Shown: one piece after another, positions 16,718 through 25,402 of the stretch
Position numbering within the stretch: the first letter of the stretch is position 1
Layout: every line of letters begins with the position of its first letter
Origin: Butyrivibrio sp.
GTDB lineage: Bacteria; Bacillota; Clostridia; Lachnospirales; Lachnospiraceae
Assembly (NCBI GenBank): GCA_024697425.1
Contig: JAILFT010000213.1
Coordinates: forward strand, 1-43,557
Length of the DNA: 43,557 bases
Direction of reading: 5' to 3'
The notes under the pieces: generated by a model
What the model saw: only the letters and a program-made list of their open reading frames with translations
The model's database searches: none
What the model was told of the DNA's origin: nothing
Made by a program: the position numbers and the translations under genes

Positions 16718-17287
16718 ATGAATAATGTAAGACAGAGCATCATGGATGCGGTCATCAGGCAGTTCAACGAAAAGGGAATGAAGTTCACCATGGATGATGT
16801 TTCCAGGGAACTTCACATCAGCAAGAAGACCATTTACAAGGAGTTCAACGACAAGGACGAGCTCTTTTTGGCAACTGTGGATTACGGTTTTGCAGCTCTT
16901 AAGGAAAAAGAGGCTGAGATTCTGGCGGATGATTCCCTTGATATAGTGGAAAAGCTTTCCAGAGTGATCGTATGTCTCCCGGATAACTACAGAAACATTG
17001 ATTTCAGAAAGATTTATCTGTTAAAGGACAAGTATCCTGCAATCTATGACAGGGTTGCCCAGTGGGTTGAGAGTGACTGGGATGCCACAGAGAAACTCAT
17101 GAAGCAGGCTATAGATGAAGGTCACATTCGTAACATTCCCATCGAGGTGATCAAGCTTACCATAGAGGGTGCCATAGAGAAATTCCTCGGTACAGAGAAC
17201 CTTTCAAAGACGGATCTTACTTACGAAGACTGCCTTAATTCAATGATAGATATCATCATCAATGGTATCAGGACAGACAAAAAGTGA
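16718..17287 (+). CDS. TetR/AcrR family transcriptional regulator
   Basis: The 189-residue protein has an N-terminal TetR helix-turn-helix (residues 1-50: KFTMDDVSRELHISKKTIYK then EFNDKDEL). The helical C-terminal ligand domain has no recognisable specificity. GGAGGG lies eight bases before the ATG. Its stop is 13 bases before the alpha-galactosidase start, so the two are probably co-transcribed. TetR proteins often repress their own operon. Whether it senses a galactoside or something unrelated cannot be told. Confidence 0.9.
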   Translation: MNNVRQSIMDAVIRQFNEKGMKFTMDDVSRELHISKKTIYKEFNDKDELFLATVDYGFAALKEKEAEILADDSLDIVEKLSRVIVCLPDNYRNIDFRKIYLLKDKYPAIYDRVAQWVESDWDATEKLMKQAIDEGHIRNIPIEVIKLTIEGAIEKFLGTENLSKTDLTYEDCLNSMIDIIINGIRTDKK

Positions 17288-17300
17288 TGGAGGATGAGAC

Positions 17301-19694
17301 ATGATCTACTCAGACGGAAATATATTTCTTTTGCAGACCGCTAATGTTTCTTACATGTTCAGAAAGCTTGATTCCGGGCATCTTGAGCACCTTCATTTCG
17401 GAGGATCGCTCTTTTCCCGCGACAAGTATGAAAAGCTTAAGAGTGAGATAGATTTAGAGACAACGGACAAGGAACTTATAGATAACCTGGCGAAGGCTAT
17501 AGCACCCAAGCACTGCTATGGCGGAGGCAATATGAACTGCTACTCCGATGAGCATTCGGAGGTGTTCCTTGAGCAGCTGGGACTTGAGATGTCCGGCTTT
17601 GGAAAGGGCGATATCAGAGATCCCATGGTGGAGCTTACTTATGCAGACGGCAGCAATACCGTGGATTTTCTTTTCTATGACTATGAGATCAGAAAGGGAA
17701 AAGAGCTGCTTAAGACCCTGCCCTCATCCTATGACGATACGGACAGTGCTCAGCAGCTGGTTGTAAGACTGGCCCACAGGGCGTACGGAACAAGGCTTGA
17801 ACTTATCTATTCGGTTTTCCCGGACTGCGATGTCATCACAAGGAGCGCAGTTCTTTACAATGACAGTGACAGCGATGTGAAAGTTGAAAGGCTCCTTAGC
17901 ACATCCGTTGATTTCTACGAGACAGGACTTAAGTTCACATCCTTCCACGGAAGATGGGCTTATGAGATGGGAAGATCCGAGATGATTTGCAAAGCAGGCA
18001 AGGCTGTCAGTGAGGAGCTGGCTGCAGGCGAATCCGGATCAAGGTCCAATCCTTTTGTTATTGTTAGCAGGGAGGATACTACTGAGGCTAGCGGCGAGTG
18101 TGTCGGCTTTAACCTTATCTACAGCGGCAATCACTATCAGGCACTTTCTTCCACGGGCTCTTTTAACAGCCGCTTTGTATCCGGCATTCAGCCCACAGGC
18201 TTTAGCTGGATCCTGAAAAAGGGAGAGAGCTTTGAGGCGCCTGAGGCAGTTATGGCCTTCTCTGAGAGCGGTTTTAACGGCATGAGCCGAAATATGCATG
18301 AGTTCGTAAGGAAGCATGTGGTGCGTGGAACCTGGAGAGACAAGGTTCGTCCCATCCTTATCAACAGCTGGGAGGCAAACTACTTTAACTTTACCCAGGG
18401 GTCACTTCTTAAACTTGCCAAGGAGGCCAGGGACTGCGGCATAGAGCTGTTTGTCATGGATGATGGCTGGTTTGGCGTGCGCAATGACGATCATCGCTCA
18501 CTGGGCGACTGGTACGAGAACAAGAAGAAACTTCCCGGTGGATTAAAAGAGCTGGCTGATAAGATTGACGCCCTTGGCATGCTGTTCGGTGTATGGGTAG
18601 AGCCGGAGATGGTGAACGAGGACAGTGACCTTTACAGGGCGCATCCCGACTGGGCTGTGCAGATTCCCGGTCAGCCTCACTCCAAGGGCAGATTCCAGAT
18701 GAACCTTGATCTCACAAGGACTGAGGTTCAGGACTATATCATAGATTCCATGAAGAAGGTCTTTTCCGCAGGTAAGATATCCTACGTTAAGTGGGATATG
18801 AACAGGATCTTCTCTGACAGATACTCAGCTTCTCTTGCGCCTGAGAAACAGGGAGAATTCCAGCACAGATATTACCTTGGACTTTACAGGATCATGAAGG
18901 AACTCACCGAGAGCTTCCCGGATATTCTCTTTGAGGGGTGCTCAGCAGGGGGCAACAGATTTGATCTTGGTATTCTTTCGTATTTTCCTCAGATCTGGGG
19001 AAGCGACGATACCGATGCTTTCTGCAGACTTGACATTCAGAGGGGCTACAGCTACGGCTATCCCGCAAGCACGGTTGGGGCTCATGTTTCGGCATGCCCT
19101 AACCATCAGACTCTCAATAATGTATCTCTTGAGACCAGGTTTGAGATTGCGGCAGCAGGCTGCTTTGGATATGAGCTGAATCTGTGCGACATGAACGATG
19201 GTGACAAGAAGATCATTGCCGACCAGGTGGAGTTTTACAAGAAGTGGAGAGATGTGTTCCAGTTCGGCGATTATTACAGACTTCCCGATGATGGATACAT
19301 GATCGTCTCAAGAGACAGGAAAAGAGCCGTTGCCTTTGCTGTAGAGAGATATGCAAAGCCCAACAACGACTACAGATGTATTAAGGCGCAGGGCCTTGAT
19401 GAGAGCAAGGTCTATAATGTTGCCAACAGGGTAGTGCCTCTTAGCGTCCTTGATTTCGGAAGCCTTGTTAATACCATGGCTCCCGTACATGTTAAGCAGG
19501 ACGGCATAATACATCACATAATAGATAAGTTTACCAACTTTAACGGTGAGAAACAGCTTGAAGTTGCCACCGGTGCAGCACTGACAAGATGCGGCCTTGC
19601 ACTTAATGCCTCCTTTGCAGGCACAGGCTACAACGGCGATGTTCGGATCATGAGGACCGGCGATACCAGGCTTTATCTGTTTGAAGAAGAATAA
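17301..19694 (+). CDS. Alpha-galactosidase, GH36
   Basis: The 797-residue enzyme is a glycoside hydrolase family 36 alpha-galactosidase releasing terminal alpha-1,6-galactose from raffinose-type sugars and galactomannan fragments. An N-terminal beta-sandwich (about 1-330) precedes the TIM barrel with FVMDDGWFG, the nucleophile D499 in YVKWDMNR, and the acid/base near D569 in GSDDTDAF. A C-terminal beta domain ends the protein. Length is close to the family's usual 720-750 plus a modest extension. There is no signal peptide, so it acts in the cytoplasm on imported oligosaccharides. GGAGG (17289-17293) lies just after the TetR stop, showing coupling. Substrate beyond alpha-galactosides is inferred. 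Confidence 0.93.
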   Translation: MIYSDGNIFLLQTANVSYMFRKLDSGHLEHLHFGGSLFSRDKYEKLKSEIDLETTDKELIDNLAKAIAPKHCYGGGNMNCYSDEHSEVFLEQLGLEMSGFGKGDIRDPMVELTYADGSNTVDFLFYDYEIRKGKELLKTLPSSYDDTDSAQQLVVRLAHRAYGTRLELIYSVFPDCDVITRSAVLYNDSDSDVKVERLLSTSVDFYETGLKFTSFHGRWAYEMGRSEMICKAGKAVSEELAAGESGSRSNPFVIVSREDTTEASGECVGFNLIYSGNHYQALSSTGSFNSRFVSGIQPTGFSWILKKGESFEAPEAVMAFSESGFNGMSRNMHEFVRKHVVRGTWRDKVRPILINSWEANYFNFTQGSLLKLAKEARDCGIELFVMDDGWFGVRNDDHRSLGDWYENKKKLPGGLKELADKIDALGMLFGVWVEPEMVNEDSDLYRAHPDWAVQIPGQPHSKGRFQMNLDLTRTEVQDYIIDSMKKVFSAGKISYVKWDMNRIFSDRYSASLAPEKQGEFQHRYYLGLYRIMKELTESFPDILFEGCSAGGNRFDLGILSYFPQIWGSDDTDAFCRLDIQRGYSYGYPASTVGAHVSACPNHQTLNNVSLETRFEIAAAGCFGYELNLCDMNDGDKKIIADQVEFYKKWRDVFQFGDYYRLPDDGYMIVSRDRKRAVAFAVERYAKPNNDYRCIKAQGLDESKVYNVANRVVPLSVLDFGSLVNTMAPVHVKQDGIIHHIIDKFTNFNGEKQLEVATGAALTRCGLALNASFAGTGYNGDVRIMRTGDTRLYLFEEE

Positions 19695-19710
19695 GTAATC
19701 AGAAAAATAT

Positions 19711-19776
19711 AAAAAAGGGCGTTTGAATCCGGATTACTGCGATGTTGCAGTCCGGAGACAAATGCCCTTTTGATTT
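19711..19776. terminator. Bidirectional terminator, convergent genes
   Basis: An outer stem, AAAGGGC (19714-19720) plus GTTTG, pairs with CAAATGCCCTTT (19759-19770) with one mismatch, and an inner stem joins CCGGA-TTACTGC with GCAG-TCCGG. A tracts on the left and T tracts on the right serve the alpha-galactosidase and the opposing CDF gene. Confidence 0.82.
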
Positions 19777-19826
19777 TAGAAACGTCCCTTCTGATACGGG
19801 GATAAAGTGTCTTTTTATCTTAAATA

Positions 19827-20951
19827 TCAGTCACTGTAGCTTACATCCATGTTTGCGATTACCGAATACTCGGGATAAGCCTCTGATACAGCCTTTATGG
19901 CATTATTGAAAATTTCTTTTTTATTAGGGACAAAGTCGATCACAAGATCGAACCTGATATTCTTTCTGTCAAAATCAACGAAGAATCCGTGCATCTGAAG
20001 AACCGAATCAAAGCCTGAAACAATGGAAGCCACTTTGTTGCGGACCTCCATGATCTTCTCATCTTTGGTGTTTACTGAGTAGATTCCGATGGAGATGATT
20101 GATACGTTGTGCTCTATATAGACTCTGTCCTGGATCTCACGGGTTATCTCGTCAATCTTATCCGCGGTGAAGGTGTCGGGGATCTCGATGTGTACCGAGG
20201 CCATTACCCTGTCGGGACCGTAGTCGCTGAAGATAAGGTCGTAGGCGCCCTGAACCCCCTCAATCTCGGTGATGGTCTTCTTGACTGCCTTGGAGGTTGC
20301 TGCATCTATTCTCTCGCCCAGAATCTCACTGATGGTATCTCTTAGCATTTCCAGTGCGGATTTTATCATTACGATGGCAATAATGGCTGCCAGATAGGCT
20401 TCAACGGAAACTTTGGTAAGAAGGAAGATTATGGCTGCCACCAGGGTTGCCAGGGAGATTATGGAGTCAAACCTTGCATCTTTGCCGGAGGCCACCAGGG
20501 ATTCCGAGGACACACGCTTGCCGGTGCTTATAAAGAACTGTCCCAGAAGGAGTTTGACAACAACGGCAACTGCAACAATGATAAGGGTTACGGTGCTGTA
20601 ATTTGGGGTCTCGGGATTGAATATGGACTTTACCGATTCAACTAAAGCAGTGACACCGGCGTAAAGCACGATTATGGAGATGACCATGGCACTCAGGTAC
20701 TCGATCCTGCCGTATCCGTAGGGGTGCTTTTTGTCCGGGGCCTTGCCCGCCAGTGTGGTGCCTATGATGGTGATAACAGAGGACAGAGCGTCACTTAAGT
20801 TGTTGACCGCATCCAGCACAATGGCGATGGATCCGGAGATCATTCCAACCACCAGCTTAAAGCCTGCCAGAAGGCAGTTTGCGACGATTCCGATGATGCT
20901 GGTCCTGATAATGGTTTTTCCGCGAAGTACCTGTTTTGACTCTTCAGACAT
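19827..20951 (-). CDS. Cation diffusion facilitator (CDF) metal exporter
   Basis: The 374-residue protein has the CDF layout: six membrane helices (about 15-215) and a cytoplasmic ferredoxin-like domain, with about 80 extra C-terminal residues. The metal site in helix 2 reads NNLSD (NxxxD) and in helix 5 DARFD (DxxxD), instead of the HxxxD or DxxxD/HxxxD of zinc exporters. In CDF classification the DxxxD form of helix 5 is linked to manganese (or iron) rather than zinc, so manganese export is the best guess. Divalent metal ions would be exchanged for protons. It is convergent with the alpha-galactosidase and has an AAGGAAG ribosome binding site. Confidence 0.9.
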   Translation of the reverse strand: MSEESKQVLRGKTIIRTSIIGIVANCLLAGFKLVVGMISGSIAIVLDAVNNLSDALSSVITIIGTTLAGKAPDKKHPYGYGRIEYLSAMVISIIVLYAGVTALVESVKSIFNPETPNYSTVTLIIVAVAVVVKLLLGQFFISTGKRVSSESLVASGKDARFDSIISLATLVAAIIFLLTKVSVEAYLAAIIAIVMIKSALEMLRDTISEILGERIDAATSKAVKKTITEIEGVQGAYDLIFSDYGPDRVMASVHIEIPDTFTADKIDEITREIQDRVYIEHNVSIISIGIYSVNTKDEKIMEVRNKVASIVSGFDSVLQMHGFFVDFDRKNIRFDLVIDFVPNKKEIFNNAIKAVSEAYPEYSVIANMDVSYSD

Positions 20952-21068
20952 ATCATTCTTCCTTTCGGCTACCTGCCCGTGGGGTCAGGATTTGTACCAT
21001 AAAACACGAAGTTGTGATAATATTAATGTGTATGATTACGTATAAATAATTAAATTTATGAGGGTCAT

Positions 21069-22442
21069 ATGAAGAAAAAAAGTGCTAGAGTAGGTCTTAT
21101 TGCCTTTGTGATCACATTGGCCGTTACCACTGTGATTGCTATATTTTACCTTAACAGTGCGGCAAGTTCAAGGAGAGAGCGTGCCAAGTTTATGGCGGGC
21201 ACTTCAGGACAGAGCATAGAGGCGGAGATTGCCGCAAGGGAATACATCACAAGACTTCTTGAGATCAAGATCCAGGAGAGTCAGGGTAATATCACCGGAG
21301 AACAGTTCCGTATCATAGCGGAGGAACTGTTTGATGATTTCATAGATATAACCGATATCTCTCTTGCTCCCGAAGGAATTGTGAGCTTTAAGTATCCTCT
21401 CACCGGGGGCCTTGCGGACAGGGAAAATCTCTTTTCCGACAATGTTCAGGGTGTCTATGCGGATTACAGCAAGATGTCAGGAACATCCATTCTTATCGCT
21501 CCGGCAATCATGGATGACGGCAGCTATGGCATTATCATAAGACGTCCCGTGTATACCTCGGAGAAGGCATCTGAAGAGAGCTTCTGGGGCTTTGTATCTG
21601 TAACTCTTGATCTTTCCCGTTTCCTCAAAGCTGTTTCCATGGAGAAACTTGTGGAAGCCGGATATGAATGCAAGCTGCTGGGCCATAATCCAATAACCGG
21701 TGAAGAACGCCTTATCATGGAACATGCCGATAAAGAACTGGCTTCACCTGTGGAGTCCATGATAAGTACTGTAGGGGGTGGATACTGGCTTTTGAGAATA
21801 TCTCCCACTGCAGGCTGGATGAATCCCGCGGAGATTGTCGGAGCACTGGCTATTGCCATTCTTTTCAGTGCCCTGGCTGCTTTTGCCGCATCGGCTTACA
21901 TGTCAATGCTTGCCAATGCCAAGGAACTGGAGGTCATGTCCTACAGGGATTCCCTTACAAACCTCTACAATCCCAGAAGTTATCATGAGCATATGGATGA
22001 GCTGTCCAAGAAAAAGCTTCCTTACGGCCTTATCTTCATGGATCTTAACGACTTTAAAATGGTCAACGATACCATGGGCCACGATGTGGGAGATTCGCTT
22101 CTTAACATTGTTGCCAAGAGACTTCAGAACAGCATCAGGGAGAAGGACAGAGCCTTCCGTATCGGCGGAGATGAGTTCGTGGTTGTTATCCACGGCGTAC
22201 ATGAGAAGCAGTTCTATGAGGGTGTTATTGAAAGAATGAGGAATAACGTTGCCAGGGAAGTGGTGATCGGCGAGCACAAGCTCAATGTTTCCATCAGTGC
22301 CGGTTTCGCCAGATGCCCTGAGGACGGAGCCAAGTTTGAAGACGTTGTCAAAGTGGCTGACGACGCGATGTATCACAATAAGAGAGCAATGAAGGCAAAG
22401 CGTGCCGCAATGGGCATCAAATCTGCCCGGGATACTCAGTAG
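21069..22442 (+). CDS. Membrane-bound diguanylate cyclase (GGDEF)
   Basis: The 457-residue protein makes c-di-GMP from two GTP. A membrane helix (about 8-29) and a second (about 255-280) enclose an extracellular sensor of about 220 residues (CHASE/Cache-like). The GGDEF domain follows (about 290-450) with DSLTNLYNPRSYHE, MDLNDFKMVND and an intact GGDEF at 366-370. REKD at 357-360, five residues before GGDEF, is the RxxD inhibitory site, so product inhibition is expected. A degenerate PAS-GGDEF-EAL gene starts 53 bases downstream, probably in the same operon. Confidence 0.93.
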   Translation: MKKKSARVGLIAFVITLAVTTVIAIFYLNSAASSRRERAKFMAGTSGQSIEAEIAAREYITRLLEIKIQESQGNITGEQFRIIAEELFDDFIDITDISLAPEGIVSFKYPLTGGLADRENLFSDNVQGVYADYSKMSGTSILIAPAIMDDGSYGIIIRRPVYTSEKASEESFWGFVSVTLDLSRFLKAVSMEKLVEAGYECKLLGHNPITGEERLIMEHADKELASPVESMISTVGGGYWLLRISPTAGWMNPAEIVGALAIAILFSALAAFAASAYMSMLANAKELEVMSYRDSLTNLYNPRSYHEHMDELSKKKLPYGLIFMDLNDFKMVNDTMGHDVGDSLLNIVAKRLQNSIREKDRAFRIGGDEFVVVIHGVHEKQFYEGVIERMRNNVAREVVIGEHKLNVSISAGFARCPEDGAKFEDVVKVADDAMYHNKRAMKAKRAAMGIKSARDTQ

Positions 22443-22495
22443 GGGGCTGCGCATCCGGCTTTTTTGCCTAATATAAAGTATGGAGAAAGAAGAAA

Positions 22496-24163
22496 ATGGC
22501 GGGAGGAAGTTTTGATACAATCAACAGGATCTTTGATACCTTTGCGGTAACTTCAAGGAGCCGATATGTCTATGTCTACGACATGGAGAAAAACATAGCC
22601 CGGTGGTCACCCAATGCCGTGGATTATTTCGGCCTCACCGGAGAGTATATCTATAACGCATCATCGGTGTGGGAAACAAGACTCCATCCCGATGACAGGG
22701 ACAAGTTTATTGAGTATACCAGCGTAGTATATTCGGGAAAAAAGACAGATCCCAACTTTGAATACAGAGCAAAGAACAAGAACGGCGAATATGTGATCTG
22801 TTCCTGCAGAGGAGTGGTCATTAAGGACTATGCCGGCAAGCCTGTTTTCTATGCCTGTTCCATAATCAACAAGGGTATCGTGGACAATAATGACCCGATA
22901 ACTCTTTTGCCCAACCAGTATGAGATGCTCAATTACATGAGGCAGCTCAAGAACAGGAAAAGAGAGTATACGATCCTGATGATCAATTTCCTGGATTTTG
23001 GAGATGTAAACAGGCGTCTTGGCTACATGACCGGTAACAATATCCTTAGGTCCACCGCCACCAGACTGGTGGAAGAGGGCAAGAATACAGGCCGGGCCTT
23101 CAGGGGTGAAGGTACCATTCTGGCGTTTATCAGTGAGACCATGGATCCCGAGGATGTGAAAAAACTCTACGGAAGGATGAGGGCTTTCACAAGAGAATCA
23201 ATTCAGGTTTCAGGCAACAAGATAGGAGCTGAGATCGCGGGAGGCCTTATAATCGCCAACGATCACAGCGTTGATGAGCATACTATCTACACCAGTGCCA
23301 AGTACGCGCTGGATTATTCCAAGAATCACAAACACGGCAATCTTATCATTTTTCACAATGATGAACTGGAGAACAACAAGAGCAGCATAGAACTTGTTGA
23401 CGAAGTAAGACGCTGTGTTATTAACGGTTTTGAGGGATTCCACCTTGAGTATCAGCCCATAGTTGCCGCTGTGGACGGCAGACTTGTGGGCATGGAAGTG
23501 TTTGTAAGATGGAGCAAGGCGCCCTACGGAGAGGTTTCTCCTTCGGAGTTCATTCCCTGGCTTGAACAGGATCCGGTATTCTATTCTCTTGGAAACTGGA
23601 TACTTGAAAACGCACTTAAGGATGCTCTGGAGATCAGGAAAGCCAACAGGGATTTTTACCTGTCGGTAAACCTGGCTTTTATGCAGCTTGAAAGATCTGA
23701 GTTCAGAACCACTCTTCTGGAGATCCTGCGTAAAACCGGCTACCCAGCAACGGGGCTTTACCTTGAGATGACAAGCAGCAGCAGACAGATGGGCATGGAA
23801 CACTTAAAGAGCCAGGTGGAATTCATTAAATCCTGCGGCATCAAGGTTGGGCTTGATGCGGTTGACTTTGCGTCCCTTGACTATGTAAGACATCTGCCTG
23901 TTGATCTTATAAATCTCGTACCTTCCCTGACGGCAGGTATGGCAGATAACCTGGCTTCAAAGTATATGATCGAAGCCATTACCTCTTTTACCCACAGACT
24001 GGGAATAAGGACCTGCTTCACAGGCATAGAGGATGCCGAAACCGAGAAGCTGGCCAAGCAGTACCCTATATCCGACCTTATGGGCTATTTCTACGGCCGT
24101 CCCTGCAGGATAGAGGACTTCAAGAATCTGGCTCTGTACAGGAATATGCCAAGAACAACATAA
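22496..24163 (+). CDS. PAS-GGDEF-EAL protein with degenerate catalytic sites
   Basis: The 555-residue soluble protein has a PAS domain (about 15-125, with the PAC-like YRAKNKNGEYVICSCRGVV), a GGDEF-type domain (about 135-285) and an EAL-type domain (about 300-545). Both enzyme sites look dead. The GGDEF motif is replaced by RGEGT (203-207). In the EAL domain the first motif is EVF (334-336), the usual ELTES is EMTSS, DDFGTG is DAVDFAS, the lysine after the DxxxI strand is missing (LINL), and the catalytic glutamate position in the next motif reads FTGIED. It probably binds a nucleotide or a protein partner rather than making or breaking c-di-GMP. It lies between an active cyclase gene and a coupled unknown gene. 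Confidence 0.85.
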   Translation: MAGGSFDTINRIFDTFAVTSRSRYVYVYDMEKNIARWSPNAVDYFGLTGEYIYNASSVWETRLHPDDRDKFIEYTSVVYSGKKTDPNFEYRAKNKNGEYVICSCRGVVIKDYAGKPVFYACSIINKGIVDNNDPITLLPNQYEMLNYMRQLKNRKREYTILMINFLDFGDVNRRLGYMTGNNILRSTATRLVEEGKNTGRAFRGEGTILAFISETMDPEDVKKLYGRMRAFTRESIQVSGNKIGAEIAGGLIIANDHSVDEHTIYTSAKYALDYSKNHKHGNLIIFHNDELENNKSSIELVDEVRRCVINGFEGFHLEYQPIVAAVDGRLVGMEVFVRWSKAPYGEVSPSEFIPWLEQDPVFYSLGNWILENALKDALEIRKANRDFYLSVNLAFMQLERSEFRTTLLEILRKTGYPATGLYLEMTSSSRQMGMEHLKSQVEFIKSCGIKVGLDAVDFASLDYVRHLPVDLINLVPSLTAGMADNLASKYMIEAITSFTHRLGIRTCFTGIEDAETEKLAKQYPISDLMGYFYGRPCRIEDFKNLALYRNMPRTT

Positions 24164-24175
24164 CCGGAGGAACTG

Positions 24176-24916
24176 ATGAGCAGAATGTTCAGATACATTC
24201 CAAATGAAGATGTGGTCAAGTCTTTTCTTGAGCTCAAAGACAATGTGCTGAAGGAAAGGCCTGTGGTCATTGCGCGCCACGGTGACTACACCCTGTTCCT
24301 TAAGCGGATTTCGGAAAAAGAGCTGGGACTTACCATAGAGAATACCGTAAAGCACAAGATCTGTCAGGACAGATCCTACGATATTGATAAGACTTCCAAT
24401 GAGATCGTGGCAAGGGGCGTTCGGCACGCCTGCCAGAAGATGGCTGAGCTGTGTGATGCGGATGTGAACAGAAGGCGCCTCCAGATCTGGAAGTGGTATA
24501 TCATGGACTGGCAGCAGACCGTTGGCCAGGACGCCAGGACGCTGATGGAGAAAGAGCTGACCTGGAATGAGGACAGTACAGAGGCTGAAAATGAAGTGAT
24601 GGATATTGAGGCCTATCTTCATGGGGATTACCTGAATATGGGCCACACGCTGGGACTTATAGAGAAGTACCTTTCCAAGGACAAGGAGCATCTGGAATCC
24701 TTCAGGAATTTTGCAATTGCAGATATTATGGAGATGACCGGAGAGGACACCAGAGACAGGTCTTTGGCCCTTGCAGAGGAGCAGCGTGCCCGGGAGGGAA
24801 TGAAGAAGCATACCTATCAGTTCACGGTGAGTGTGGAGGCCACAGACCGGGAACACGCAAGACAGGCGCTTTTAAGCTACCTTGCCGGCGATGACAGGAT
24901 AAGCGTTCAAAAATAA
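24176..24916 (+). CDS. Unknown protein coupled to the degenerate PAS-GGDEF-EAL gene
   Basis: This 246-residue protein is not recognised. It is soluble, with no signal peptide or membrane segment. It is rich in charged helices in the middle, with LRxA-like stretches such as RGVRHACQKMAELCDADVNR, and an aromatic cluster IWKWYIMDWQQ. The last 40 residues (YQFTVSVEATDREHARQAL) look like a small beta-alpha-beta unit. The ATG follows GGAGGAACTG, 13 bases after the previous stop, so the two are surely in one operon and likely act together. A cytoplasmic signalling partner is a guess from position only. Confidence 0.8.
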   Translation: MSRMFRYIPNEDVVKSFLELKDNVLKERPVVIARHGDYTLFLKRISEKELGLTIENTVKHKICQDRSYDIDKTSNEIVARGVRHACQKMAELCDADVNRRRLQIWKWYIMDWQQTVGQDARTLMEKELTWNEDSTEAENEVMDIEAYLHGDYLNMGHTLGLIEKYLSKDKEHLESFRNFAIADIMEMTGEDTRDRSLALAEEQRAREGMKKHTYQFTVSVEATDREHARQALLSYLAGDDRISVQK

Positions 24917-24986
24917 AATTCAAAAAATTTATAAACTTTTGAAAGAATATTTCATAGTTTTTTAATGATTTACCATACCAAAGCGG

Positions 24987-24995
24987 TGCTATAAT
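24987..24995 (+). promoter_or_regulatory. Extended -10 promoter of the 82-aa gene
   Basis: TGC followed by TATAAT (24990-24995) is a perfect extended -10, 43 bases before the start codon. The nearest -35-like TTTACC (24969-24974) is only 15 bases away. The same core GTGCTATAAT recurs before tig at 31384-31393. Confidence 0.65.
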
Positions 24996-25037
24996 GATTT
25001 CATTATAAAACTTCTTATGAGACGGAGGAATTGCATA

Positions 25038-25286
25038 ATGAGACGTTCCGCTAAGGTTAGACAGGGCATGAGTCAGAGTTGTATCGAGATTATGGCTGAT
25101 GCTATTAAGGCAAAGGAGCAGAACCTGTCATATGGCAAGTTTAAGGCTCTGGATCTTCTGGGAGCAGGAAGCATGCTTGATATGGAGACCGATTCAGAGT
25201 ACGAGGTCCACAGTGCTACACTGGTGCGAAGAAATGTTCAGCACGAGGAGAAGAAAGCAGTAGCTTTCGTCAAGATAAGAGCCTAA
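25038..25286 (+). CDS. Unknown 82-residue protein
   Basis: The product is not recognised. It starts with a basic stretch (MRRSAKVRQG), then a helical part with KAKEQNLSYGKFKALDLLG, and ends with a beta-like run SEYEVHSATLVRR and VAFVKIRA. There are no membrane segments or cysteine pairs, only one Cys. The ATG at 25038 is preferred because GGAGG (25024-25028) lies nine bases upstream; an in-frame ATG at 25017 would sit before that site. Its own extended -10 promoter and terminator show an independent unit, which supports it being a real gene. Confidence 0.72.
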   Translation: MRRSAKVRQGMSQSCIEIMADAIKAKEQNLSYGKFKALDLLGAGSMLDMETDSEYEVHSATLVRRNVQHEEKKAVAFVKIRA

Positions 25287-25325
25287 GGTCTCTAAGAAAC
25301 AACTAAATATTGAGGAATGGATACT

Positions 25326-25362
25326 AAGGGACATGGCCGTTTGGCACATGTCCCTTTTTTCT
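25326..25362 (+). terminator. Intrinsic terminator of the 82-aa gene
   Basis: AAGGGACATG (25326-25335) pairs with CATGTCCCTT (25347-25356), extended inside by GCC with GGC around GTTT, and is followed by a T6 run. Confidence 0.9.
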
Positions 25363-25402
25363 GATAGAATACCCTTGAAATTTTAATTCAGGAGAAAAAG
25401 AC

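Noticed and set aside
22496-24163. Annotation as a bifunctional diguanylate cyclase/phosphodiesterase
   Set aside because: Catalytic motifs of both domains are substituted, so activity should not be assumed from domain names.
23957-24856. A 299-codon antisense frame over the end of the PAS-GGDEF-EAL gene and the 246-aa gene
   Set aside because: It covers two well-supported sense genes with a good ribosome binding site at their junction; the antisense product shows no recognisable fold and no initiation signal.
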